A stretch of DNA of 64,000 nucleotides, from NCBI RefSeq assembly GCF_000002075.1, contig NW_004797370.1, forward strand, positions 1,225,233 through 1,289,232, read 5' to 3'. Numbering within the stretch: the first letter of the stretch is position 1; every line of letters begins with the position of its first letter. Below the pieces are notes generated by a model that was given only the letters and a program-made list of their open reading frames with translations, made no database searches and had not been told where the DNA came from. The position numbers and the translations under genes are program-made. The DNA is from Aplysia californica. Taxonomy: Eukaryota; Mollusca; Gastropoda; Aplysiida; Aplysiidae. Of this stretch, positions 1-11,800 are shown piece after piece.

Positions 1-1
1 C

Positions 2-54
<53 letters not shown>

Positions 55-80
55 GGTAGATAGATAGATAGATAGATAAT
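1..80. repeat. (CAGA)n then (GATA)n microsatellite
   Basis: CAGA units from the window edge to about 54, then GATA units to about 78. Confidence 0.97.
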
Positions 81-179
81 GACCAAAATATTCAAAATGA
101 GACTGTGAAAAGAGAGGAAATAAAGGAATAAGAGCTCTTTCATTTGAAACAAGGATACATGCAACTTGATCACCATGGA

Positions 180-410
180 GATATTGGGGATTGCCTTGTT
201 AGTGAGACAACTTCCTGGGCTTTCGACATATTGTGATAGGGTGGCCAGTTCCTTTCAACGCCGCCTTTACTTCCCCAACTCGAGGTCAGGTACCCATAAC
301 TGCTGGGGGCGGGAAAAAACAACCATGTCCGAATCGAGGCTCGAACCCGGACTTTTCGCTTCGGAGACGACAGCAGTAACCGCTCTGCGACCGCACCCCC
401 ATAACCAAGT
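180..410 (-). repeat. tRNA-derived SINE
   Basis: Read on the minus strand it starts with a tRNA-like head near 410 (GCAGAGCGGTTACTG, A-box-like; GGGTTCGAGCC, B-box). A body with GGGTACCTGACCTCGAG follows. The head is not a foldable intact tRNA gene by eye, so I call it a SINE. Confidence 0.55.
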
Positions 411-652
411 AAGTAAGTAAGTAAAATGACCCTGGTGTCTTTCCTGGCAATACCAGGACTGTTCAACATCGTCGGGACCCATGGGAATGGGAGTTGGCTC
501 TGTTATAACAGCTCGTGACATCACACCCCACCACACACCTTCTCCAGACCGACATCCTGGTCAGTATTTTCTGGATGCCCTTCAAATATCATTCAATAAA
601 CGGAATGCTGTTTGTCTTTCCTCAAGCCCCTGAATATCATTACAGCAACCTA

Positions 653-1323
653 TATAGTGCGGTCAAAAAGTCGTGTATGCACTACCTAATTGTCAAATAT
701 CCCCTTAATTATCTAACATAAATTCTTCATCTTTTGCACAATGACTTGTATTAATTTGTATTAACAGAGGAATATTTTTTTTCAAACACCTTTACAATAT
801 CATATTCTAGAAAGTTCCTTAATAAATAGGACTACTAATTTTTTAAAAATCCCAGTCCATGGATTTTAGTTGTAAAAAGTTTACAGCTGGGGCAATATCG
901 CTTTTAAACGCAAGTCCGTCATCTTTTTCTAATCTCGATATTAGGCTTTTGGAACGCATGTTTTGAGAACCATTAGTGCAAAAATTGTGTTCACTATAAG
1001 CTGATTTCTTGTAAAACTAAAAAGTGCCATTGATGAGCTGTGACGTAGGCCAAATATGCGAATGCAAAATGTGTGTGAGAAGCGGAGAGTGCTGTGAACA
1101 ATATCCCACTCTCCGTGTGACAAGAGTCCATAGTATATTATAGTATATAAATTTACGAAGAAAAATTGTTTAATCCAGCCTCAATTGTTGTGGGTAAAAA
1201 TATGATTAAGTTAAGACAAATTGATGCAAACTGCTGTTCAAAGTATGGGTGACAGTGATTCATCCCTTAAGGAGATATCTGAGGTTAATTAAGTTGAGCC
1301 ACAAAATTGTTGACCGCACTATA
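653..1323. mobile_element. mariner/Tc1-type MITE
   Basis: Inverted ends TATAGTGCGGTCAA at 653 and TTGACCGCACTATA at 1323, with TA at both edges. About 670 bp, no transposase frame seen. The AGTGCGGTCA ends are typical of mariner-like elements. Confidence 0.65.
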
Positions 1324-2323
1324 GCTGAATTTCCACCAAAAAAATAATATCAAACACTCCAGAAAAGACACCAGCAAAATGAAGAATGGTACAAGTAAGT
1401 TGACTTTATTTGTAAGTCTCAAAACGATAGCTGAAGCATTCAGTAACAAATCCCAAGTGGGTAGCATTATTTAAAATTTTTCGTTGAAAAAACAAGCCAT
1501 CATTTCTATACAATATGTAATAACACATCTTGCTAAGTAGGCTACAGATAAAGTTGCTACATTAATTTTGTGATCAATACAGTCAAACATGCCCATAAAT
1601 TCAGTTTCATCAAATCACAAAAAAAGGCAACTTTGTGGTACTGAAATTCACAGAAAAAAAAAGATTATTCTAAGCAGAAAATTTCTTGGGGGGGGGGGGG
1701 GGGCATAATTCATTAGTTTAATTTTTTTTTTAAGTAATAGGAATTTATAAACCAAAGTCTAAAAATCAAACAAACAAAAACTTACTGAATTACTGAAACT
1801 TTGAAAGTGAAGAAAAACATGACAAATATTGAGAAAAAGAGTATGGTAGGGTACAAAGTTGACTTGTAATTTATGCTAATTGCAAAGATATGCACTCAAT
1901 CTCTCATCCTTTTTCTGCAAGACAATTTACAATTTAAATCTATACAATACAGAGATAATGCTTTCAAGAGAATTTTTATTTTCTCCAAAAGGAAAAAAAC
2001 AACATACCTATGACTAATAATTTACAGAATAAAAACATATTTTCAAATAAGCATTCAGGCAAACAAACATTTGATCAGCATGTTGAAATAATTGCTCAAG
2101 TGACTAGACTTATACATAAATTCAACAGTAGCAACAGCAACACAACATTATCACATTATGAAGTATATAGGTTTCTCTGGGTAAGAAAGAAATTCCCGAT
2201 TACTGGGGGTGGTGTGTATAGAATACACATAATCAACAAGATGATAACATTAAAAAATTACAAAACTCTCCTGAATTTATCCCTCTGCAGGGCAGAATGA
2301 GCAACTTTTGAGTTGCTTTCTTG

Positions 2324-2408
<85 letters not shown>

Positions 2409-4028
2409 AGAGCGTGCGTGCGTGCGTGCACGCGCGAGCCCACGCACACATGTAGGATTGTGTGAGCACACATCAGGGAGTGTATGTGCATTTGTAACTG
2501 ATAGGAGTTGAGGCTGGGGGTGGGAAGTTTTCCTCCAAAAAAGAGGAAATGACATCCTCAACTTTCCAAAAATGTACAAGAAAAACAATGTACCATTGTT
2601 AGCAATCAACAAAACATAGTTTGATGGCAACATTTAGCCTGGAATGACAACATTGTGAGTTTTCAAAGACTAATGTAAATAATAAATGCTTTGATTAGTT
2701 GGGTTTTTTTAAGTTTATACAAAATATATTTTAAAATATATTTCAAATGTAACAATACCCTCAATTTTTCCACAATTGGTCAACAAACACAGCATGAAAG
2801 TTTATTTAAAGCATGAATAACCTGTCTCAGTTCACCAAAAAATTTAAAAGGCACAAAGTAAAGTGTTTGAAACCAAAGCAAGCTCCAAACACTTTGTATC
2901 TACCAAAGCTCATAACAATGAATCACTTGAAATATCAAAAGCACAAATGTAAGTGCTGTGGAGACTACTTTACATTTATATATAATAAATTTTGTGCGCT
3001 TTTAAAAAACCTTCCTTCCTCCCCCCCCCCCCCCCCGCCTGAAAATACTGAAATAATAACATGATTTAGCAGTTTACAAAAGCTCACAGTTATATCACTT
3101 GAATGACTAGGATCTTGTTTGATATTTTTATAAAGTGGAAATTTTACAGAATAGTCACAATGATCCCGACAAAAATATGAAAACAAGGATGGTCATTCTA
3201 CAGCAATTCCCTTGGTATAACCAAGCCAAAACAAATGTGGCATTATGCTCTGAATCTGAAAGAATGAAATGTGAACTCACTGTACACACATATTACAGCA
3301 GAATATATAACAGCAGCATATAAAAACATAGTCTAATGTTCTTTTTACTAAGGCTCAAACTCTAATTCAAACTTAATTTTTTTTTTAATTGAATTCATTT
3401 TGAATGAAAAGTACACATATAATACACTGTTTGCACATGGTTATGTACATTCTGTAGATTCCTTAATGTTGTGTACTTAGTCAACATGTATCTTAGTCAA
3501 AATAAGAACAATTTTAGTAAGCTCGTAATATGATGTAAAGACCTACACAAATTGGGTTCTCTAAGAATGTCAGTTAAATGTAAGCTGTTATTTTTTACTT
3601 ATACTTCTGATATGACATTGTATAAGCCAGTCCCCATAAACGTATAACAATATTCAAATCTTTCCCCAATTTTGATATCTGTCCTGATAGTAGGGTTTTC
3701 CTCTGACTGTCCTGATCCTCAAAAAATCACCAGGATCTACCATTGTATAATTTTTCTTTGCTCTATCTAATAGTGCTGACAAAGAAAGATATTACCAGTA
3801 AATACATAGAAGTCCTAGAAGTTCTGTAACCTTACTGTTGTTCAGTAGAAGGAATATGCTACTTAGAAATTGCCCTAATAGGAGTAAACCAAATTTTCTA
3901 AAAATTAGTTGCATGAAGTCTTTATGTTTTAACAGTGAATATTAAATGAGGAGAGCAGAAATAACAATGCACAATATTTAGTTTTGGTCAATCTTTTCTA
4001 AACCCTGCAGCTCCGATTTTTTAGAGCT
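1324..4028. other. Intergenic stretch without a recognised gene
   Basis: AT-rich. It contains a G run near 1688-1703, a GT microsatellite near 2324-2408 and a C run near 3020-3036. No open frame here has domain or codon features that I can support. Confidence 0.5.
2324..2408. repeat. (GT)n microsatellite
   Basis: A nearly pure GT run with a few GC units in the last third. Confidence 0.97.
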
Positions 4029-5709
4029 CATATATCGCTGGTGGAGTGATGAAACCTCGTAACCCTCAATTTTTTCGAAAATCGTTTTTTTGCCTTAATA
4101 TCTTCTCCCAGTCCTTCTTCACATTGTGTCAAAAGCACTAGGTTAAATTATAAAGAGAAAGTATGAAAAAAACTTACTAAAAAAACCTCGTATGTTTGCC
4201 CCCATGATATCCTGGCGTGATGAAACCTCGCAACCCTCACCTGGTGCGCTGATCTGCTTTTGCGTGGTTTCATCACTCCCGGTTTGAGAGAGTGACGTGC
4301 TTTTACGAGGTTCTGGATATGAATTGACTTAATGGAAGTGCTCATAATTGTCATTTTCTGGTGCATTTTATATGCCTGACTTAATAAAGAAAAGTTTAAT
4401 TCATTCATACATTCATTCATTCATTCAATCTTTTATTTATCCATTTTATTTCAGTCAGTTCAGAAATTCAAATATGATCATAAGTGAAGGAGTTACATTA
4501 CGTAAATCTATTTGAAATCCTGTTATAGGGATGACTAACGCATTGGTAAACAAGATGTTCTTATAAAGCACAAACATTGTTAACACTTAATTTAACAACA
4601 GTCACACCTTGAAAAGACAGGTGATAATAGTCCTTACCAAGAATAAGTGACAAGTCTATGCACTCTCCAAATGTCACCTGGACATTATGTTTATCAAAGA
4701 GAGGGTAAGGTTTCACCCCTTCTCAGACTATGAATCCGCTGATTAGTCGAATCCTTCAGTCGTGGTTGAGACCAAATAGTACTGAACTTACCCATGTTCT
4801 TCTTGACCCTGAAGTCTATAGAGGGCATTGCGACAAATTTGTGCCTCAACAATACAAGTGATATGGACATTTACGCATCTGTTTTGAATATCTCCCCCAT
4901 CTGTGCTCGCATCACCTAGATCTTTACACCATCCAAGGGCTGGTTTGGAAACCACTGAGCAGACCCCGTTCCATCAAATGACTCCAGCTACCATGTCGCA
5001 GTTCTTTCCAGGGATGTGTCTTATATGTGGGGGCAAGGAAGTATCAGAATCATCACAGACTGAGTCAGCACCAACACCAGTGTCGCCTGGAATCACGCCC
5101 CAAACCATACTGACATTTCCCCAGGCAGCTGTAAGTCAGCAGCTGAATTATTACCTGCGAAGTCACAGCAACACGATCTGCAGACCACATTCCTAGGTCC
5201 ATCTCACCTTCAGGCACCTTAGGCACTTTTCCTGGAGCCTGATCCAAAAACACAGCTCATTTGGGATGCCAAAGAGGAAAAGAAAGGGTTTTCAGGAGTG
5301 GCGACAAATAAGCCAAGGCCATCCGTGGATCTGGTCAGGAATACCATAAAGATTTAATGAAAAGCCCAGCTACGTCACTGAAACCAAACTGTGATTGCAA
5401 GAGCTGAACTTTGAAATGTAAAGGGCAAACGGCTCTGGAGGAAGACAGACACATTAATTTTGATTCAGTGTAGTCCTCTCATGGGATGAAAAAAATGTCT
5501 CTTTATTGGACTAGTGGACATAGACCAGCCTCAGAGGAGGTATTCAGAAACTAACCAGACAGGGCATACCTTTAAATTCACATATAAAATGGCGGTCATA
5601 AGGTGCCAGTGTATAAAAAGATGTTCCTGCATTCAACTGGATTGAGTGAATGATTTGTAAGAAACATTTAGAACCAATTATCAAAGGAACTCAGATATCT
5701 ACATAATGT

Positions 5710-6327
5710 ATGCACAATTCTGCCAAGACCACAGGAGGCAGACTCTCAACAGACACCCCCCCCCCCATCAATGAAACAATCAGGCAGAATAGCCTGTCTT
5801 GTTCATGCCAAAGAAAGATATGTGAGACCTTTGCATTATCCCTGAAGGTGGCAACGTGCGGAGGATTTTTGGAATGCTCACATTCTAGAAAAGGGGCAGC
5901 GCGCAAGGAAATGGAACGAGACAAATCTGAAGCCATCAAATATCTCGCCAGTGATGAACCTAAAATGGCGCATGTTTTCTATGGATTTTCAGCTTGTGCT
6001 CCTTACACTTACACCCAAACTGAATGCATCAGCAAACAAAGCGTGCCGTTCATAACTTTACGATATTTGAAGCTCCAACACATCAGGCTACTTGTTACGT
6101 GTGGCATGAAGCAGAAAGGGGAATTAGTAAGTAAGCTTGCTTCATGTCTACTGGCGTTCTTGAAGGAAAAGCTGTACTTCCAGAAAACCATCATCGACAG
6201 CGACCGCTGTGGTTACCAATACAGAAATGCCACACTAGCTAATGTCTCTCTCAGCCTGTTTGCAACAACATATGGTAGCACAATTGAACAGAAATGGTTG
6301 ATCAAAGAACACACAAATATAAGTTGA
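5710..6327 (+). CDS. Unrecognised open frame inside the 3.6 kb element
   Basis: 205 codons with several cysteines (LSCSCQRKIC, GFLECSH) and a Lys-rich middle. No family recognised. It could be a decayed exon of a transposon gene or a chance frame. No RNA-level support is visible. Confidence 0.2.
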   Translation: MHNSAKTTGGRLSTDTPPPINETIRQNSLSCSCQRKICETFALSLKVATCGGFLECSHSRKGAARKEMERDKSEAIKYLASDEPKMAHVFYGFSACAPYTYTQTECISKQSVPFITLRYLKLQHIRLLVTCGMKQKGELVSKLASCLLAFLKEKLYFQKTIIDSDRCGYQYRNATLANVSLSLFATTYGSTIEQKWLIKEHTNIS

Positions 6328-6802
6328 CTGTGCACTCAACTATTGAAAGATCAGTTCGAAAAGCACGAATCGAGGTCGCCCTAAACTACATGTATCTCCA
6401 TTTCTTCAGGATGGCCAGAGAAAAACCAGACATTATTCTAAGTGAGGAAGTTACAAGTCTATCAGACCAGGCAGAAAAACGGGTCATCCTGTTGTCACCG
6501 ACATCAGGTGTTTGAGGTACACCCCAGACATGAACATCCAGTTCAAGCTGCTTTTCAGTGATGAATGGGTTTACGTTCCGAAGGCAGAACACAGAAACAT
6601 GACTTAAAATCCAGCACTCCCAAGTACAACCCCTTTACTAGCTTGAATCTGTTATTTCCAATATACGTCATCACTTTATGACAATTTACGCCGTTATCAT
6701 TAATGGCTATTCATAATGGGGGGGGGGGGGAGGGGGTTTTTTTGTCTGCACATACGTTATGTATTTTCATAATTAATCCAATTATTATTCATGACACACA
6801 AC

Positions 6803-6886
6803 CTATTATTTGATTGATCTTCCATTCGTTTTTCGAAGCATTTTCTATTATTTGATTGATCTTCCATTCGTTTTTCGAAGCATTTT
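6803..6886. repeat. 42-bp perfect tandem duplication
   Basis: Two identical 42-bp units, each beginning CTATTATTTGATTGATC and ending GAAGCATTTT, at 6803-6844 and 6845-6886. Confidence 0.95.
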
Positions 6887-6897
6887 GTGGCGTGCTT

Positions 6898-6898
<1 letters not shown>

Positions 6899-6956
<58 letters not shown>

Positions 6957-6966
6957 TGTGTGTGTA
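6899..6966. repeat. (GT)n microsatellite
   Basis: GT run with one AG interruption near its end. Confidence 0.96.
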
Positions 6967-7656
6967 TTACATTATTTTCTTAATAAATTTAGTAATGGAC
7001 TGACACAGTAAAACTTTGAAAATCATGTCTATATTTTGATCTAGATCTATTTCTTACCATTGTAAAAGCCATCTGCAGTGCAACCAGAGACCATATTGCA
7101 GAGATATACTATTCATTTGTGCCTTTTTGTAAAATGGAAGTAACCAGATCTAATCCTGGAAAATTATATTGAAACAGATTGCCCAAATCGCTGATCCGTT
7201 TGAGGTTTCAAACCCTAATTCTGCCGATAACACACATTTATTTGACTTCAGTTGGCCGGGAATCTAACTCTAAACTAATTGGTCTTGAAGAAACATCTTC
7301 ATCACTTTGTTGCGTTCCAAACTACAAATGCATACTGCAACCAAATGAGCTGCGAGAAAACTCGAAAACCTCAAACTCTGTCCTGATGAAACCTCGCAAC
7401 CCTCCCGCCGGCTGATTACGAGGTTTCATCACGACAAAAATGTTGTAATGAAACCTCGCATCCCACAGCATAACCATTTAAAGAATAGAAAAGGGGATTT
7501 CTTTGGTCTAACCAAGTTTCAAAGGTGTTTTCATTTATCTGTACCAACTTTGGTTCATATAGATCTTTTTGTTCACGAATAAATCAGTTTTTTGTCTCTC
7601 CTGTAAAATTTTCCTTTCTGGGGTTGCGAGGTTTCATCACTCCACCAGCGATATAC

Positions 7657-8585
7657 CGGCTTGACAATAATCAGTGCTACATCTGTCTCATCTGTGACAG
7701 TGTAAAAACAATCATACAGCAATATCCTACTCCTCATGCATTTCAACCAGCTCAAGGAAAAAAAGCAATGTCATGAACAAAACTGTGTGCTGGTAAGGCT
7801 TTCCAATATTTCACACTTACTTTTTTCACTTTGTTAATGAGAATATTAGCAGTCTCTGGCAAATATGTTGAAGATTTTCAAAAAACTAATGCCCAAAGCC
7901 TGTTGCTTCACATCATTAGAAAAATATATTATCAATATAGTAACAAAGTATATTTTCCACCTAGAAAGTTCAGATTCTATCGAGAAGCTCGTATAAAAAA
8001 TTGTGATGACAACCATCCTGTAAACACAGCAGTAAATAAGCAACAAAATAACCCCACTGCATTTGACTAAAAACTTTGTTCAAATATAAAGACTGTAATC
8101 ATTATATTGTATGCCAACACATTAAAAAAATGTTCCATGCTGGTCCCATTTTCAGAAAGTACATTCATAGCAAGGCAAAATATTTCTTTTTAACAAAAAA
8201 AACAACTCAACACAAACACAAACATTACATTGCTAGTTTTAGATGTAAGAATTGTCAATGAAAAAAATTAGTAAAGATGTTCCTAAAAGTCAGGTCAATA
8301 CTCTCAGAGACTGACTTTGTCTGACCTCTTACAAAAATGAATTTGAAACCATTAAAAACTCCAAGTCAGCATAAGTGTCGTAGCTAAGAAGGCTGAATCA
8401 GAGTCGTGCTCAATAGAACTATACAGGCATCTTTTTTTTAAACATACACAAGACGCCATACCGGAATGACATGTGGAGGTAGTTAAAGACAAAATTTTCA
8501 AATGCATCAATCAAGAACTTGCTGAATATCTCAGTCTTGTTAAAAGGGACTTCAATTTTTTAGACCAATAAAGAACCATTACACC
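7657..8585 (-). other. Region downstream of the stop, possible 3' UTR
   Basis: AT-rich sequence directly after the stop codon with no supported gene. I see no clear AATAAA signal on the minus strand in this interval, so the transcript end is not placed. Confidence 0.4.
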
Positions 8586-8835
8586 TTATAGATCAGTTGA
8601 CTCGAAATCATCACAAGATAGACCAACAGAAGACACAAAGCTTTGTCGATGCCACCTGGTGGCCATTTTGTTAGCTCCCACTGGGAAGAGAGAGCTGTTA
8701 TTTCTGTTGACACTGAGAGTGACATTGGTGGTGTGAATGGGAAACGAGTCAAAAGCCTCATTTGTGAAGGCTACCAGTTCCCTCTCCTCGCGGTAGATCC
8801 GGACATGCTTTTTCTCCTTCTCATGTTTATTTCGC
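8586..8835 (-). CDS. Exon 55: cytoplasmic tail and stop
   Basis: The last exon encodes 82 residues and a TAA stop. A basic stop-transfer stretch ([17 protein letters not shown]) is followed by [12 protein letters not shown] and a C-terminus CDDFESTDL. The last four residues, STDL, fit a class I PDZ ligand (S/T-x-hydrophobic). Confidence 0.93.
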
Positions 8836-11800
8836 CTGAAATATATACAAATAGAAGCAATCAGACTCACATACTATGCTGAAAGAAGGGGTCTAAATAG
8901 GTCTAAGATTGATTGCTATACTGTTGTACCCACTCCAATAAAAGGCATTCGTTATGTCTAATTAACTCCTCAGATGAAACTGGGACTTCAAATTTATTAT
9001 CCCAGTTTTGGTGGACATACAGGATTGCAGCCTGCTGGGCGGCATTACATTTTCATTTGTACCTTCCACCTCTGCTGATTGTTAAGTATCTATTTTCCAC
9101 TACAGTATACTGACAAAAATAATGCAAAGTACCTTTCCTCAATACCTGTATCCAGCAAGGTTGTAAAGTTTTAGACAGTATCTTCAACCAGTTACAGCTA
9201 AATGTGGATGCCCAAAGAGGGTGGCCTAAAACTACTACAGTATAACATGGATAGCTCGAGTTCCACGGGACCAGCCTCGGCAGTATGAGGGATCCATAGT
9301 TCGAGGGATATCTTACAAAGATAAAGAAAAAGAAAAAACGGGGACAAGTTTTTAAAAATTTAAAGTGTGAATGCTGAATGTCTCAAGGATACCTCTTGGG
9401 ATACAGACGCAACAAATTTGACACTGTCAAATGTTGCGCTGTGAAGCGTTCTGGCATTGCAAATGAATTTTTTGAACAACCAGATCTGAAACGGATTTTA
9501 AAGCTGAAAGAAGCCCAGACACAAAGGAGTGAACCAATGGATAGACAAAACAAATTGTTGAAAAATCAAATCATGAAATAGAGCAGGGGCGGCTAGTGGG
9601 GCTAAAAAGTGAACGTGCACAATTAAGCTATCACATGCTGAAGCTAGTCAAGGGCATAGTAAATGAGACGGTGTATAATTTAAGGATCTTTGGGTTGGTG
9701 AGGGAGGACCTCGTGCTTTTATTTTCATTTGTTTTACTTGTCGCTTTGATTTCTAGTACTTAATTTGTTTGTTAGCTAAACATCAATTTCGTTCATCCTT
9801 TGTCGGAACTGAACACTCAATTAATAACTTTCACTACTCCACTACAAAACCATTCAAAAGCACAACTCATTGGACGGTCACGTTCGCCTCCCTCAGGTTC
9901 ATTGTCACAGAGTCGCTTAAAATAGTGGCAAGACAGACAATGAACCAATCACAATTCACTTGAGCACTCCGCTGGATTGCTCCGGGGCTCACATAATATT
10001 GGCAAAGAATAGCGTACGGTCTATCGCATTTATTTTTAGACTGCCTACTGTGGGCTTTGTTTCGGCACTCTTCGGCAGGAGCACATTTGAGATGTGCCGT
10101 CTTATTAATATTAATGTACCGCCAAACTCGCTACGTGTGTCGTCATCGCTTGGGTTATCCCCAAGAGCGGTTTATAGATCAGGTTACGCTATTGAATATC
10201 CTATTATGCTTAGCTAAAGCGCATGGACTTTGGTAAGGCATTGTAGATGTTTTACGGCGCTATAGACACAGAAATGAGTTATGGCGCAGTGAGGACCCTG
10301 TTTTGATATAATATTTGGCTAGTGTTTGTTTCTGGCTTCTTTTATTTTATTATTGTGGGTGTTTTACGTAAAGGAACATAAAAAAATTTGGGGCAGCACT
10401 GCACGACTGTGCTCTATGGACGAACCGCGCCTGAAATAGAGGGTTATAAATTCTCAAGAATAACACTATCAAAACACATGGCACACTCACCTGTAAACAC
10501 ATGCTGCAATAATGATAAAAAGAAGCAGCGTTGCTACTGCCGTCACTGTCATGCTGACGATCACCAGGGTATGGAATGTTGGTGACCCCAACACTGGAAC
10601 ATAATATCATACATTGTAGAAATTACATCAAGAAACAATCATATTTCCTACAATTTAAGGAAAGGCATCAAATTGCATGGTACAGTTTCATTGAAAGTGT
10701 ACTTGATAACACACTTACCAACTAAAATAGCGCACTTCATATATACAATCAACAAAATAAATTAACAGTATGAACCCTCATTTTCTATTCCCACTACCCT
10801 ACGTCCATAGTCTGCTTCCCTCCCCCCACCCTCTCTTCATAAATTCTTCATCTCATCTTTTTCCCAGCACATGTATCCCATGTATCTGATGTACACATGC
10901 TCATGAGTGGACACACAGAAATACTCAGAGAAATACCCGGAAGTCTATTACTATCTCAAAAGCGAGAAAGATCCTCAAAGCAGCTTAAAAAGGGAACAAA
11001 ATTCTGACTCATTATCCCATGAATCAGTTAATTATGCATGAGTATGACTCGTAAATAAAACTTTGCAGTATTGAATTGGAGAGAAAGCAATGTGAAATCT
11101 AGACTAACAGACTTAAATCTGAACAATGTTGACAGACGACAAGAACTTTAATAACTGAAAGAAAGTTTGAGAAAATCATGTTGAAAAAACAACAAATGAA
11201 TTCAAACAAATTGAAACAGAAGAAACAATAACGCATCACCATCTTATAAACCATAATTTCTAAACTAAAAACATCAGCTGTAATAAACTTGGAAAACTGT
11301 CTATTCTATTCAATACTGTAAAGTTTCAATTGAAGAATTATGAACCACCATGGTTAATTCCTCAATCCCAAATCTAATATAAACAGCATCCCTTTCTGTA
11401 AACCCATAAATCCTCAAAGGGGGACAAATATAAAAGTCTATAATTTTCCAATATGACAAAGGTCATCAAAGGTCAACAGAATAACAAGAAAAAAAGCACA
11501 CACCTTGATCCCGGCAAACTTGCACAGTACAGTGGCAGGGCAGACCTATGTCATTCTTAATTGTGCTCTCCTCTTGCTCCCCACAAGACGTCAGTTCACT
11601 GCACAGGCTGTCACAGATATCTAATGAGAAGAACAAAGCAAATTTTCTTAAACTTAAAGGGCAGTAAAAATTTGTGAACATCAAATATTCAGAAATCCTT
11701 GAACTGAAAGAGCAAGCAGAAAATTTTTTTTACAATTATTCTAAATGTGTGTTTAGAAATAAACTAACTAATATTTCAACAAACCACAGTTTAGCACACA

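Larger units (their letters stand above)
4029..7656. mobile_element. Probable 3.6 kb DNA transposon with long inverted ends
   Basis: TATATCGCTGGTGGAGTGAT at 4029 is mirrored by the reverse complement ending at about 7656. The match continues inward through GAAACCTCG[TC]AACCC, about 35 bp in all. The motif TGATGAAACCTCGCAACCC recurs inside both ends in both orientations (near 4218, 4263, 7384, 7417 and 7447), so the element has subterminal repeats. An open frame at 5710-6327 (+) and a shorter one at 4903-5196 (+) lie inside, but I do not recognise either as a transposase. The superfamily is not assigned. Confidence 0.6.

Noticed and set aside
941-1123. 60-codon minus-strand frame in the mariner-type MITE
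   Set aside because: No resemblance to transposase motifs, and too short to call.
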